A stretch of 26,436 nt of DNA from a virus, in the IMG/VR virus record IMGVR_UViG_3300012985_000023, positions 1 through 26,436 of that record; one strand, given 5' to 3'. The translations under genes were made by a program, and so were the position numbers. Every line of letters starts with the position of its first letter. Within the stretch, counting starts at the first letter, position 1. Below, piece after piece: positions 11,536 to 19,008 of this stretch. A model generated the notes under the pieces. It made no database searches and had not been told where the DNA came from. It saw only the letters and a program-made list of their open reading frames with translations.

Positions 11536-13302
11536 ATGGCACGTACCCGGGTGGAGGCCCCCGCCCCTCCGGCGACGATGATCGCCTCCGCCGTGCGGAT
11601 GCAGGGCAAGCCGAAGTCGACGAAGAAGTTGGAGACCAAGGGCTGGCAGCGCCAGGCGTGGTACTACTTCGACACCATCGGTGAGTTCGCGTTCGCGGCG
11701 AACTGGGTGGGCAACCTCCTGTCCCGGGGCGTGCTGTACGCGACACGCGACACCGGCAACGGACCCGAGCGGGTGGCCGCGAACTCCCCGGCGGACGCCG
11801 CGCTCGACGAGTTGTTCAACGGCCAGGACGGCCGATCTCAGATGCTGCACGACATCGGCGTTGCCTACACGGTGGCCGGTGAGTGTTACATCGTCGGGTT
11901 CGAGTCCAAGGGTGTGCAGGACTGGTTCGTCACCTCACCCGAGGACCTGGTCAACAAGGCCGGAGCCTGGTGGCTCAACGACGAGGAACTCCCCACGGAC
12001 GCGTTCGTCATGCGGATGTGGCGCCCCCACCCCCGCAAGCGCAAGGAGGCCACGAGCCCCGCGCGTGCGGCACTGCCGATCCTGGCCGAGATCGAGTCGC
12101 TCACCCAGCGCATCAACGCCGAGGCGTCGAGCCGACTCACCGGCGCGGGCATCATGTGGGTGCCGAACCAGATCGCCGCCGCAGCCTCCGCCCTGACGCA
12201 GGCCGACGACGGCACCCAGGTGGGCGTCACCGCAGCGTCGTTCGTGCGCACCCTCCAGGAGACGATGGCCACCGCCATCTCCGACCCGGGCGACGCCAGC
12301 GCGATGGTCCCCATCGTCATCACCGCCGACGGCGAGTTCATCGACAAGGTCACCGTCACCAAGTTCTGGTCCGAGATGGACTCGAACCTGCTGGCGCTGC
12401 GCGAAGCGGCGACCAAGCGGCTGGGCCTGGCACTGGACATGCCACCCGAGGTGCTCACCGGTGCGGGCGAAGCGAACCACTGGAGCGCCTGGCAGATCGA
12501 CGAGTCCGCCATCAAGGCGCACGCCGAGCCGCTGCTGCGCACCATCTGCGCCGCGCTCGCCAAGGGCTACCTGCGCCCGGTCCTGTCCGACGAGGACTCC
12601 ATCCCCGACAACGAGGTGCGCGAGTACGGCATCGGTGCCGACACCTCGGAGATGCGCCTGCGGCCGAACCGCTCGAAGGAGGCCATCGAACTGAACGACC
12701 GGGGCATCCTGTCGAACAAGGCCACCATGCGCGAGACCGGCTTCGCCCCCGAGGACATGATGTCCCCGAAGGAGCGGGCCGAGTGGATCTTGCAGAAGAT
12801 GGCCTCCGGTTCGGCCACCCCCGAGATGGTGGTGGAGGCAGCCCGCCTACTGGGCGCGAACCTGCCCACCCCGGCCATCGAGTCGACCCCCAACGAGGCG
12901 CGGCCCGACCCGTCGCTGGAGGAGCACCCCACCCGGGACATCCCCGAGCAGATCCCCGCTGCGCTGATGATGGCCAGCGAGATCATGGTGTTCCGCGCAC
13001 TGGAGCGTGGCGGCAACCGGCTACGGACGAAGACCACCAACAAGTTCAGCGACGTGTCCGCCTCCGAGGTGTACCTGTTCGTGCCGTGCAACAGCGGCAC
13101 GGTCGACGACTGCCTGGTGGACGCCTGGTCCAACGTGGACCGGTTCGCCCCCGACCTGGGTGTCATGCCCCAGTCGTGGGCGGCGTGCATGGACGCGTAC
13201 GTGCGGGTGCTGCTCGCTGAGCGCAAGCCGCACGACCGCGCCCTGCTGGCCCGCCACCTGTCGAGGGTGACGGCCGCACCGCTGCGTCTGGTGTCGGCAT
13301 GA
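11536..13302 (+). CDS. Portal protein
   Basis: The 588-residue product would form the dodecameric ring at the capsid vertex through which DNA passes. It lies directly after terL and before the MuF/protease gene, the classic place. Typical features: an N-terminal region with GWQRQAWYYFDTIGEFAFAA, the middle section with LPILAEIESLTQRINAEASS and SRLTGAGIMWVPN, the LREAATKRLGLALDMPPEVL segment and NHWSAWQIDESAIKAH, matching actinophage portals. The Asp/Pro-rich tail continues to a Cys-containing end (VPCNSGTVDDCLV). GGGAG (11521-11525) precedes ATG 11536; the stop overlaps the next ATG (ATGA). Confidence 0.9.
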   Translation: MARTRVEAPAPPATMIASAVRMQGKPKSTKKLETKGWQRQAWYYFDTIGEFAFAANWVGNLLSRGVLYATRDTGNGPERVAANSPADAALDELFNGQDGRSQMLHDIGVAYTVAGECYIVGFESKGVQDWFVTSPEDLVNKAGAWWLNDEELPTDAFVMRMWRPHPRKRKEATSPARAALPILAEIESLTQRINAEASSRLTGAGIMWVPNQIAAAASALTQADDGTQVGVTAASFVRTLQETMATAISDPGDASAMVPIVITADGEFIDKVTVTKFWSEMDSNLLALREAATKRLGLALDMPPEVLTGAGEANHWSAWQIDESAIKAHAEPLLRTICAALAKGYLRPVLSDEDSIPDNEVREYGIGADTSEMRLRPNRSKEAIELNDRGILSNKATMRETGFAPEDMMSPKERAEWILQKMASGSATPEMVVEAARLLGANLPTPAIESTPNEARPDPSLEEHPTRDIPEQIPAALMMASEIMVFRALERGGNRLRTKTTNKFSDVSASEVYLFVPCNSGTVDDCLVDAWSNVDRFAPDLGVMPQSWAACMDAYVRVLLAERKPHDRALLARHLSRVTAAPLRLVSA

Positions 13303-15713
13303 TCTTCGTCGCCGACCGCGAACAGTTCGCCGCCCAGCGCCGGGCGGTCCTCACCCGTGGAGACGATGACCTGTCCCCGGCTGTCGACGATGCCCTCGCA
13401 CAGTGGGGGCAGGAGCGCTGGTGGGCACCCATCACCGAGGCCGCTGGTCGTCTGTTCGACATCACCGCCGAGGCGGAGGGGGTACGCGACCCGGCCACAG
13501 TGGCGGGTGCCCGCGACGACTTTACCGAGGGCATGGGGGAGCGGCTCGCTGAGACGAGCGAACCCGGGCCTGACCGTCCTGCGCAGAGCGCGCGCATCAC
13601 CGCCTGGGTCTCCACCGCCACGGTCAACGCCGCCACCATGGCAGCCGCCGCAGCGGACGAGGACGAGGTGAACCTGGAGTGGGTCACGATGCACGACCCG
13701 CTGGTGCGCGCGGCCCACGACGACGCCGACGGGCAGTCGGTGCCAGCCGGGTCCACGTTCTCCGTGGCAGGCTACGACTTGCACTACCCGGGTGAGCCTG
13801 TCGGCCCGCCCAGTGTCTGGATCAACTGCCGGTGCGTGGTTCGGCCGGGACCTGGAGGGAACATGGCTGCCAGCGTGAACTCGGGACTGCTCACCATCCC
13901 CGACGCGGTGCACGCAGGAACGCCCGAGGGGAACACACAGTTCGTCGAGGAACTCGCCACCGCGATGGCCGAGCCCATCGCGGACGACGAGATCGACCCC
14001 GACGCTCCGGTCATCACCGACGACGACCTGGACATGGACGTGCCGTTCTACGGCGTCGCCCTGCCCGAGGGCCTGCCCACCGGGGACCGCCGCAAGTTCG
14101 CCGTCGGCTCCGTCCGGTACCGCGACCTGCCCCTGCCGTTCCGCGCCCAGCCCGCCGACATCGGTGGCCACGACGGTGCCGTCACCATCGGGCGCATCGA
14201 CAACATCTGGCGCGACGAGGCCAGCGGCCTGATCAAGTACGAGGGCGTGTTCGCACGCACCCCGCAGGCCGAGGAGTACATCGCGATGAACGCCGACCGG
14301 ATGCGCCGTGGCGTCTCCGTCGACGTGGACGACGCGACCGCTGAGGTGCAGAACGAGGACGGCTCCCTGTTCGACGAGGAGACGTGGCAGCAGGGCGACC
14401 CGCAGCCGTTCACCGTCGTCACCGACGGACGCATCGCCGCCATCACCGCCGTGGACATCCCCGCGTTCCAGGAGGCGTTCGTCGCCATCGGCACCTGGGC
14501 GGACCACCCCACCGACGACAACTCCGACCCGGTGGACAGCGTCGCGGTCGAGGCTGCCTGCACCGAGTGTGAGGTCGCCGCCCTCCTGGCGAACATGCCG
14601 CCCGAGCACCTCGCGCAGTTCGAGGCGCAGTACGGCTCCGCCAACGACGAGATGCTCGGCTTCGAGTTCGAGGTCGACGACGGCACCAAGTACCGGCTCG
14701 ACTCCGTCGGCCTGCACGTCTTCGCCCCCGGCACCCACGACGGTCCCGGCTGGATCACCCACCCCCGTGCCACCGAGCGCATCCGCCGCTACTGGGTGCG
14801 CGGGAAGGGCGCGGCGAAGATCCGTTGGGGACAGCCTGGCGACTTCAACCGCTGCCGTCGCCAGTTGGTCAAGTACGTCAAGAACCCCGACTGGCTGGCG
14901 GGGCTGTGCGCGAACATGCACAAGGAGGCGATCAAGTTGTGGCCAGGCCAGGAGGGTGGCAAGCGCAAGCACTCCATCGAGGGCGACCCGGCTGACGCGT
15001 TCACGCTGACCGCCGCCATCGAGTCGGACCGCCTGCCCGCCGCCTGGTTCAAGGACCCGAAGTTCGCCAAGGCCCAGCCGGTCACGGTTGACGAGGACGG
15101 CCACATCTACGGCCACCTCGCCCTGTGGTCCACCTGCCACATCGGGATCGACAAGGTGTGCACCAGCGCACCCACGTCCCTGTCCCGGTACGCGTACTTC
15201 ACCACCGGCGCTGTGCTCACCGACGAAGGCCAGGTCCCTGTCGGCAACATCACCATGGACACCGGCCACGCGGGCATGTCCCTGCGCGCCCGTCCGGCGA
15301 TGGCGCACTACGACAACACCGGCTCGGTGGCCGCTGACGTGGCGGCAGGCGAGGACCAGTTCGGCATCTGGATCAACGGTGCCGTCCGCTCCACGCTGAG
15401 CAAGGAGCAGGTGCACGCCCTGCGCGCTTCCACCCTGAGCGGTGACTGGCGTCAGGTGGGCCGGAACCTGGAACTGGTGGCCGCGCTGGCCGTCAACGTC
15501 CCCGGCTTCCCCATCCCCCGTACCGCACTGGCCGCCTCGGGCGGCGAGCAGATCTCCCTGGTGGCGTCGGGTGTCGTGGCCCCCGCCACCGGGGAGGCCG
15601 AGGTCGAGCCGGACCCCGCCATCTCGGCGGAGCGTGCGGCCCGTGCCAACGCCGCGTTCAAGGCCCTGCGCGCCGCGCGCCTGGCCGCCGTACAGAGCAC
15701 GTTCAGCCAGTAG
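13299..15713 (+). CDS. MuF-like and capsid maturation protease fusion, with extra C-terminal modules
   Basis: An 804-residue fusion. Residues about 100-182 form a MuF-like minor head domain (MHDPLVRAAHDDADGQSVPA, then VWINCRCVV). Residues about 248-400 resemble a HK97-type (S78-like) prohead protease: GGHDGAVTIGRIDN with His291, a GLIKYEGVFA strand, RRGVSVDVDD with Ser340, and ITAVDIPAFQEA. It should cut the N-terminal part of the capsid protein during maturation. Two further modules follow: about 451-550 (GWITHPRATERIRRYW, KIRWGQPGDFNRC, GLCANMHKEA) and about 597-760 (GHIYGHLALWSTCHIGI, AHYDNTGSVAADVAAGEDQF). I have seen similar segments in actinophage head proteases but their role is not known. 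Confidence 0.8.
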   Translation: MIFVADREQFAAQRRAVLTRGDDDLSPAVDDALAQWGQERWWAPITEAAGRLFDITAEAEGVRDPATVAGARDDFTEGMGERLAETSEPGPDRPAQSARITAWVSTATVNAATMAAAAADEDEVNLEWVTMHDPLVRAAHDDADGQSVPAGSTFSVAGYDLHYPGEPVGPPSVWINCRCVVRPGPGGNMAASVNSGLLTIPDAVHAGTPEGNTQFVEELATAMAEPIADDEIDPDAPVITDDDLDMDVPFYGVALPEGLPTGDRRKFAVGSVRYRDLPLPFRAQPADIGGHDGAVTIGRIDNIWRDEASGLIKYEGVFARTPQAEEYIAMNADRMRRGVSVDVDDATAEVQNEDGSLFDEETWQQGDPQPFTVVTDGRIAAITAVDIPAFQEAFVAIGTWADHPTDDNSDPVDSVAVEAACTECEVAALLANMPPEHLAQFEAQYGSANDEMLGFEFEVDDGTKYRLDSVGLHVFAPGTHDGPGWITHPRATERIRRYWVRGKGAAKIRWGQPGDFNRCRRQLVKYVKNPDWLAGLCANMHKEAIKLWPGQEGGKRKHSIEGDPADAFTLTAAIESDRLPAAWFKDPKFAKAQPVTVDEDGHIYGHLALWSTCHIGIDKVCTSAPTSLSRYAYFTTGAVLTDEGQVPVGNITMDTGHAGMSLRARPAMAHYDNTGSVAADVAAGEDQFGIWINGAVRSTLSKEQVHALRASTLSGDWRQVGRNLELVAALAVNVPGFPIPRTALAASGGEQISLVASGVVAPATGEAEVEPDPAISAERAARANAAFKALRAARLAAVQSTFSQ

Positions 15714-15739
15714 TCTGCGACCGAGAGAGAGGAACCATC

Positions 15740-15892
15740 ATGGGATGCGCGTGCAACGGCGGAGCCAGCAGTGCCAACCGCCAGTCCTACACCGTCACGT
15801 TCAGCGACGGCACCACCAAGACCTACGCCAGCGAGGTGGAGGCCCAGGCGGCCATCGCCCGGCGTGGGGGCGGCACGTACAAGATCGCGTAG
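15740..15892 (+). CDS. Small Gly/Cys-start protein (50 aa)
   Basis: ATG 15740 has an excellent GAGAGAGAGGA 4-8 nt upstream. The product begins MGCACNGGASSANRQSYTVT and ends with RRGGGTYKIA, with FSDGTTKTY and SEVEAQAAIARR between, probably two strands and a helix. Similar 50-60-residue MGCGC... proteins lie in actinophage head operons; their function is unknown. A TAGTCT hexamer (15711-15716) overlapping the previous stop could be a -10 for a short transcript leader, but that is weak. Confidence 0.7.
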   Translation: MGCACNGGASSANRQSYTVTFSDGTTKTYASEVEAQAAIARRGGGTYKIA

Positions 15893-15898
15893 ACCGCA

Positions 15899-16321
15899 GT
15901 GACCCAGGTCCGCATCGACATCCGGAAGGCCACGGCCACCGGAACGAACGTCCCACTGCGGATCGGCATGCAGTGGGCGCCCACCGTCGCGCGGAACGTC
16001 GGGTCATCGCTGGTCCTGCCTGAGTCCTTCGCGGTGCTGCTCGACTACGCACCGGTCACCATCGTGGTGGCACCCACCGGTCCCGGCTGGGCCTGGCGGG
16101 TGCGCTACTCGGTGAACTCGCAGAAGTACGACCGCTACCTGGTGGTCCCGAACTCCGCCTCGGTGGTGGAGTTCACGGACCTGGTGGAGGTGGACCCGGG
16201 GACGCTGGCGCCCAGCGCGCTGTCCTCCGGGTCCATCCTCTACGCCACCGACACGGGTGCCCCCATGCGGGTCAGCGTCCTGTCCAACGGCACCATCACC
16301 GCTGTCCCGGTAGGTCCCTGA
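15899..16321 (+). CDS. Structural beta-rich protein, paralogue A
   Basis: GTG 15899 follows the previous stop by 6 nt. The 140-residue product opens VTQVRIDIRKATATGTNVPL and is clearly related along its first 110 residues to the next gene: shared VTQVRIDIRK, LVLPESF/VVPESF, RVRYSVNSQKYDRYLVVPNS and FTDLVEVDPGTL. The two diverge after VDPGTL, so each has its own end. No metal or enzymatic motif is visible; the alternating pattern suggests a beta sandwich. Position in the head operon suggests a head decoration or accessory virion protein. Unknown family. Confidence 0.65.
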   Translation: MTQVRIDIRKATATGTNVPLRIGMQWAPTVARNVGSSLVLPESFAVLLDYAPVTIVVAPTGPGWAWRVRYSVNSQKYDRYLVVPNSASVVEFTDLVEVDPGTLAPSALSSGSILYATDTGAPMRVSVLSNGTITAVPVGP

Positions 16322-16761
16322 TGACTCAGGTGCGCATCGACATCCGCAAGCCGTCCATCACCGGGGTGAACGTCCCGCTGATCATCGGCATGGTGTGGTC
16401 ACCCAGCACCCAGCGTGTAGTCAACGACGCGCTGGTCGTCCCGGAGTCCTTCTCGGTGACCCTCGGGCAGACGCCGACCATCATCGAGGTGGCACCCACC
16501 CAGCCCGACTGGGTGTGGCGCGTGCGGTACACCGCCAACTCCGAGAAGTTCGACCGCTACCTGGTGGTCCCGAACTCGGCCACGGTCGTGGACTTCACAG
16601 ACCTGGTGGAAGTCGACCCGGGGACCTTGTCTCCGCAGATCGAACCGGAGGCCGCATGGTGGGCCTCTGTCCAGTACATGCTCCGGGGTGTCATCCTTGC
16701 CCCGTCTGACCCCGTCCCGGCAGGGCTACCTCCCGGGTCCCTTGTGTTCCGCACCCAGTAG
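16321..16761 (+). CDS. Structural beta-rich protein, paralogue B
   Basis: ATG 16321 overlaps the previous stop by one base (TGATG). The 146-residue product starts MTQVRIDIRKPSITGVNVPL and is homologous to the gene before it, so the pair arose by tandem duplication. Its end differs, with WWASVQYMLRGVILAP and a Pro-rich tail ending in SLVFRTQ. The two could form a heteromer or occupy different capsomers, but that is inference. No known family was recognised. Confidence 0.65.
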   Translation: MTQVRIDIRKPSITGVNVPLIIGMVWSPSTQRVVNDALVVPESFSVTLGQTPTIIEVAPTQPDWVWRVRYTANSEKFDRYLVVPNSATVVDFTDLVEVDPGTLSPQIEPEAAWWASVQYMLRGVILAPSDPVPAGLPPGSLVFRTQ

Positions 16762-16770
16762 GAGTCCGTC

Positions 16771-17166
16771 ATGGCACTGAGCATCGCCGTCGCCACCGGC
16801 ACCCAGCCCATGGGTGCCGCCCTCGCCACGTCCATCGGGACCGGCTCGATCATCGAGATCCGTTCCGGCGCCAAGCCCGCCACCCCGGAGACCGCCGCAT
16901 CCGGCACGCTCCTGGCGTCCATCACCATCGCAGGCGCGTGGACCTCCACGCTGGGCGTGCTGACCGCAGCGGACCCGGGCGCCGTCGCACCGGCCGCGTC
17001 GGGTACGGCTGGCCACTTCCGGTTGAAGCAGTCCGGTGGCACCGCCGTCCTGGACGGCACAGTCACCGCGACCGGTGGCGGTGGTGACCTGACGCTGGGC
17101 TCGACCACGGTCACGACCGGTGTCAACGTCGACCTGAACGCGCCCGCCATCACGATCCCGGCCTGA
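16771..17166 (+). CDS. Phage structural protein (131 aa)
   Basis: ATG 16771 has TAGGAG at 6-10 nt, overlapping the end of the previous gene. The product contains the pattern IEIRSGAKPATPETAASGTL, then AASGTAGHFRLKQSGGTAVL and DGTVTATGGGGDLTLGS. Similar segments occur in virion proteins of many phages (IEIR-G-P-P-AA-GTLLA...TAGHFR...D-VG-G), where the fold is a beta sandwich. Its position before the repeat protein suggests both belong to a surface or fibre-like accessory set. Function inferred, not shown. Confidence 0.65.
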   Translation: MALSIAVATGTQPMGAALATSIGTGSIIEIRSGAKPATPETAASGTLLASITIAGAWTSTLGVLTAADPGAVAPAASGTAGHFRLKQSGGTAVLDGTVTATGGGGDLTLGSTTVTTGVNVDLNAPAITIPA

Positions 17167-17194
17167 TCCTTCCCTCCTCTGAGGGGAGGACCCT

Positions 17195-18862
17195 GTGGCG
17201 ATTTCGTTCTTTCAGACCGCGTCATGGGCGACGGCCGGTACGGTTAACGGCACTGCCTCGACCTACAAGGACATCACCTTTACCGGTGTCTCCGTTGGTG
17301 ACCTGCTCGTCGTCGGTGCGGCCGGTGAGAACACTGCCACAACTGGTACTCGATCGGTCACCACGCAGTCCGGCACGACCGGAGCGTGGACCACCAGTTT
17401 CCCGACCCCTGCCAACGCCGCAGACACGGACGTCTTCCTGGCGCGCGCTGTCGCCACCTCGTCCGGAACCATCGTCGTCCGAGGGCAGGTCCGCCTGACC
17501 CCCTCCTCGCTGCACATGGGCGTGTGCGGGTGGTTGATCCCAGCGGCGGAGTGGAACTCCTCGGGCACGATCACGCAGGCCGTGTTCACGGGTGATGCCG
17601 ACGGCCAGGCGTCCCTCGTCTGTACGGCAGGCTCCACGTACACCGTCCTCTACGTCGGTGCCGGTTGGGACGCGCTCGGCAGCACCACCACCCCCACGCC
17701 CGCAGGTGGAACGAACCGCGTAGCGGTCCTCGACTCCAGCCACTACACCGTCGAGGTCTTCGACTGGACCGCGCAGGCTGCTGGCACCCGCAACTACGGT
17801 CCGGCCGCGCTGACCGGACGCGACTACACCGGCGCGGTCCTGGCCATCCCGGAGGCGGCGGGCGGCGGTACGAACACCGGGTCCTTGGCCGCGTCCACCA
17901 ACCGGCCCACCTCGGTGATCACGGGCGCGTCCGTCAACACCGGCTCGCTGGCAGCCTCCACCCCGCGAGCCACCTCGGCCCTGACGGGCGACTCGGTCAA
18001 CCCCGGCAGCCTCACCGCGCAGACCAACCGTCCCACGTCCGCGATCACGGGCGACTCGACCAACCCTGGTGTGCTCGCGGCCACGACGCCGCGCCCGACC
18101 TCCGCGATCACTGGCGACTCGGTCAACCCCGGCTCCTTGGCGGCGGCGGCGAATCGACCCACGTCTGCCATCACCGGCACGCAGACCAACCCCGGCACGC
18201 TGGCAGCGTCGACCCCGAGGATCACTTCGTCCATCACGGACAGCGCCCCAGTCAACGCGGGCTCCCTGGCGGCGAGCACGCCACGTATCACCTCCGCGAT
18301 CACGGGCCAGTCCGTCAACGCTGGCTCGCTGGCCGCCAGCACCAACTCCCCGACGAGCGTCATCACCGGGACACAGACCAACCCAGGAAGCCTGGCGGCC
18401 TCCACGCCGAGGGTCACGTTCCAGGGCAGCGACTCCGCGGTCAACGTCGGCACCCTGGCCGCGTCCACACCGCGCCCCACCTCCGTCATCACTGGGCAGT
18501 CGGTGAACTCCGGCTCCCTGGTGGCATCCACCGCGCGCCCCACTGCTGCGATGACCGGACAGTCCGTCAACGCTGGGGTGCTCGCGGCCTCCACGCAGCG
18601 GCCGACCATCGCGTTCACTGGGCAGTCCCTCAACACCGGTGCGTTGGTCGCCGCCACCAAGCGGCCCACCATGCTGCTGACCGGGCAGTCGGTCAACGCG
18701 GGCGTCCTGGCCGCCGTCCTGCCGAGGATCACCGCGCTCATCACTGGGCAACTGGTCTCCTCCAACGCCACCCACTGGTTCACCCCTGCTGGGGACCCGG
18801 TGACCCTGGAAGGCGTGTGGAACGGGACCAGCATCCAGCCGGTCACGGTCACTGTCACCTGA
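17195..18862 (+). CDS. Repeat-containing virion protein with fourteen 21-residue repeats
   Basis: GTG 17195 has GGGGAGGA 5 nt upstream; a C/T-rich stretch before it (17170-17180) could pair with that Shine-Dalgarno and hide it. Of 555 residues, 1-226 form a beta-rich head domain (FFQTASWATAGTVNGTASTY, HMGVCGWLIPAAEWN) resembling lectin-like or carbohydrate-binding sandwiches only in a general way. Residues 227-521 are 14 tandem repeats, consensus NPGSLAASTPRPTSAITGQSV, one with 22 residues. A 34-residue tail (HWFTPAGDPVTLEGVW) closes it. Regular, hydrophobic-alternating repeats suggest a beta-solenoid or extended stalk, so a fibre or head-surface projection is plausible. Its place between protease and capsid genes is odd for a fibre. 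Confidence 0.7.
   Translation: MAISFFQTASWATAGTVNGTASTYKDITFTGVSVGDLLVVGAAGENTATTGTRSVTTQSGTTGAWTTSFPTPANAADTDVFLARAVATSSGTIVVRGQVRLTPSSLHMGVCGWLIPAAEWNSSGTITQAVFTGDADGQASLVCTAGSTYTVLYVGAGWDALGSTTTPTPAGGTNRVAVLDSSHYTVEVFDWTAQAAGTRNYGPAALTGRDYTGAVLAIPEAAGGGTNTGSLAASTNRPTSVITGASVNTGSLAASTPRATSALTGDSVNPGSLTAQTNRPTSAITGDSTNPGVLAATTPRPTSAITGDSVNPGSLAAAANRPTSAITGTQTNPGTLAASTPRITSSITDSAPVNAGSLAASTPRITSAITGQSVNAGSLAASTNSPTSVITGTQTNPGSLAASTPRVTFQGSDSAVNVGTLAASTPRPTSVITGQSVNSGSLVASTARPTAAMTGQSVNAGVLAASTQRPTIAFTGQSLNTGALVAATKRPTMLLTGQSVNAGVLAAVLPRITALITGQLVSSNATHWFTPAGDPVTLEGVWNGTSIQPVTVTVT
17873..18757 (+). repeat. 63-bp coding repeats, 14 units
   Basis: In-frame tandem repeats of 63 bp (one unit 66 bp) encode N-x-G-(S/V/T)-L-A-A-(S/T)-T-x-R-x-T-(S/A)-x-(I/F/M)-T-G-x-(S/Q)-(V/T). 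Unit 9 loses the ITG part (VTFQGSDSAV) and unit 14 is the most divergent. Phase is kept throughout, so selection acts on the protein; the count could change by recombination between units. Confidence 0.85.
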
Positions 18863-18871
18863 CCTGCGACG

Positions 18872-18912
18872 CGCCGGTGTGTGGGAGTCGCTGGACTCCT
18901 GCACTCCCGGCG
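18872..18912 (+). terminator. Imperfect hairpin before the capsid gene
   Basis: CGCCGG (18872-18877) pairs with CCGGCG (18907-18912), and GGAG/CTCC plus several weaker pairs continue inside, with an 8-nt loop and a small bulge. A short T run (GGTTTGAT) follows. It could end transcription of the repeat-protein gene or stabilise the capsid mRNA leader. The rest of 18913-19008 shows no gene. Confidence 0.4.
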
Positions 18913-19008
18913 TGGTTTGATCCGTCCAGAAGCAGTCGCACCCTCTGGCCGTAGGCCGTGGCAGTGAAGTCACCTCCCACATACCTACGCGACCCATGGA
19001 GGGTTCCC

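Noticed and set aside
12567-15416. Minus-strand open frame of 949 codons
   Set aside because: It lies antisense to the portal and MuF/protease genes. Long antisense frames are common in GC-rich DNA; it has no start signal, shows low-complexity Gly/Val/Arg/Asp composition and no recognisable domain.
17236-17248. CGGTTAACGG in the repeat-protein gene as another operator
   Set aside because: It contains a half-site (CGGTTAA) but no matching second arm at the right distance.
17873-18757. CRISPR-like or satellite array reading of the 63-bp repeats
   Set aside because: Units are adjacent without unique spacers, diverge as codons do and keep one reading frame, so they are protein-coding repeats.
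17222-18997. Minus-strand open frame of 591 codons over the repeat gene, and the other repeat-bearing frames
   Set aside because: The repeats appear in every frame because the 63-bp unit is a multiple of three. Only the plus frame from 17195 has a Shine-Dalgarno and a sensible composition.
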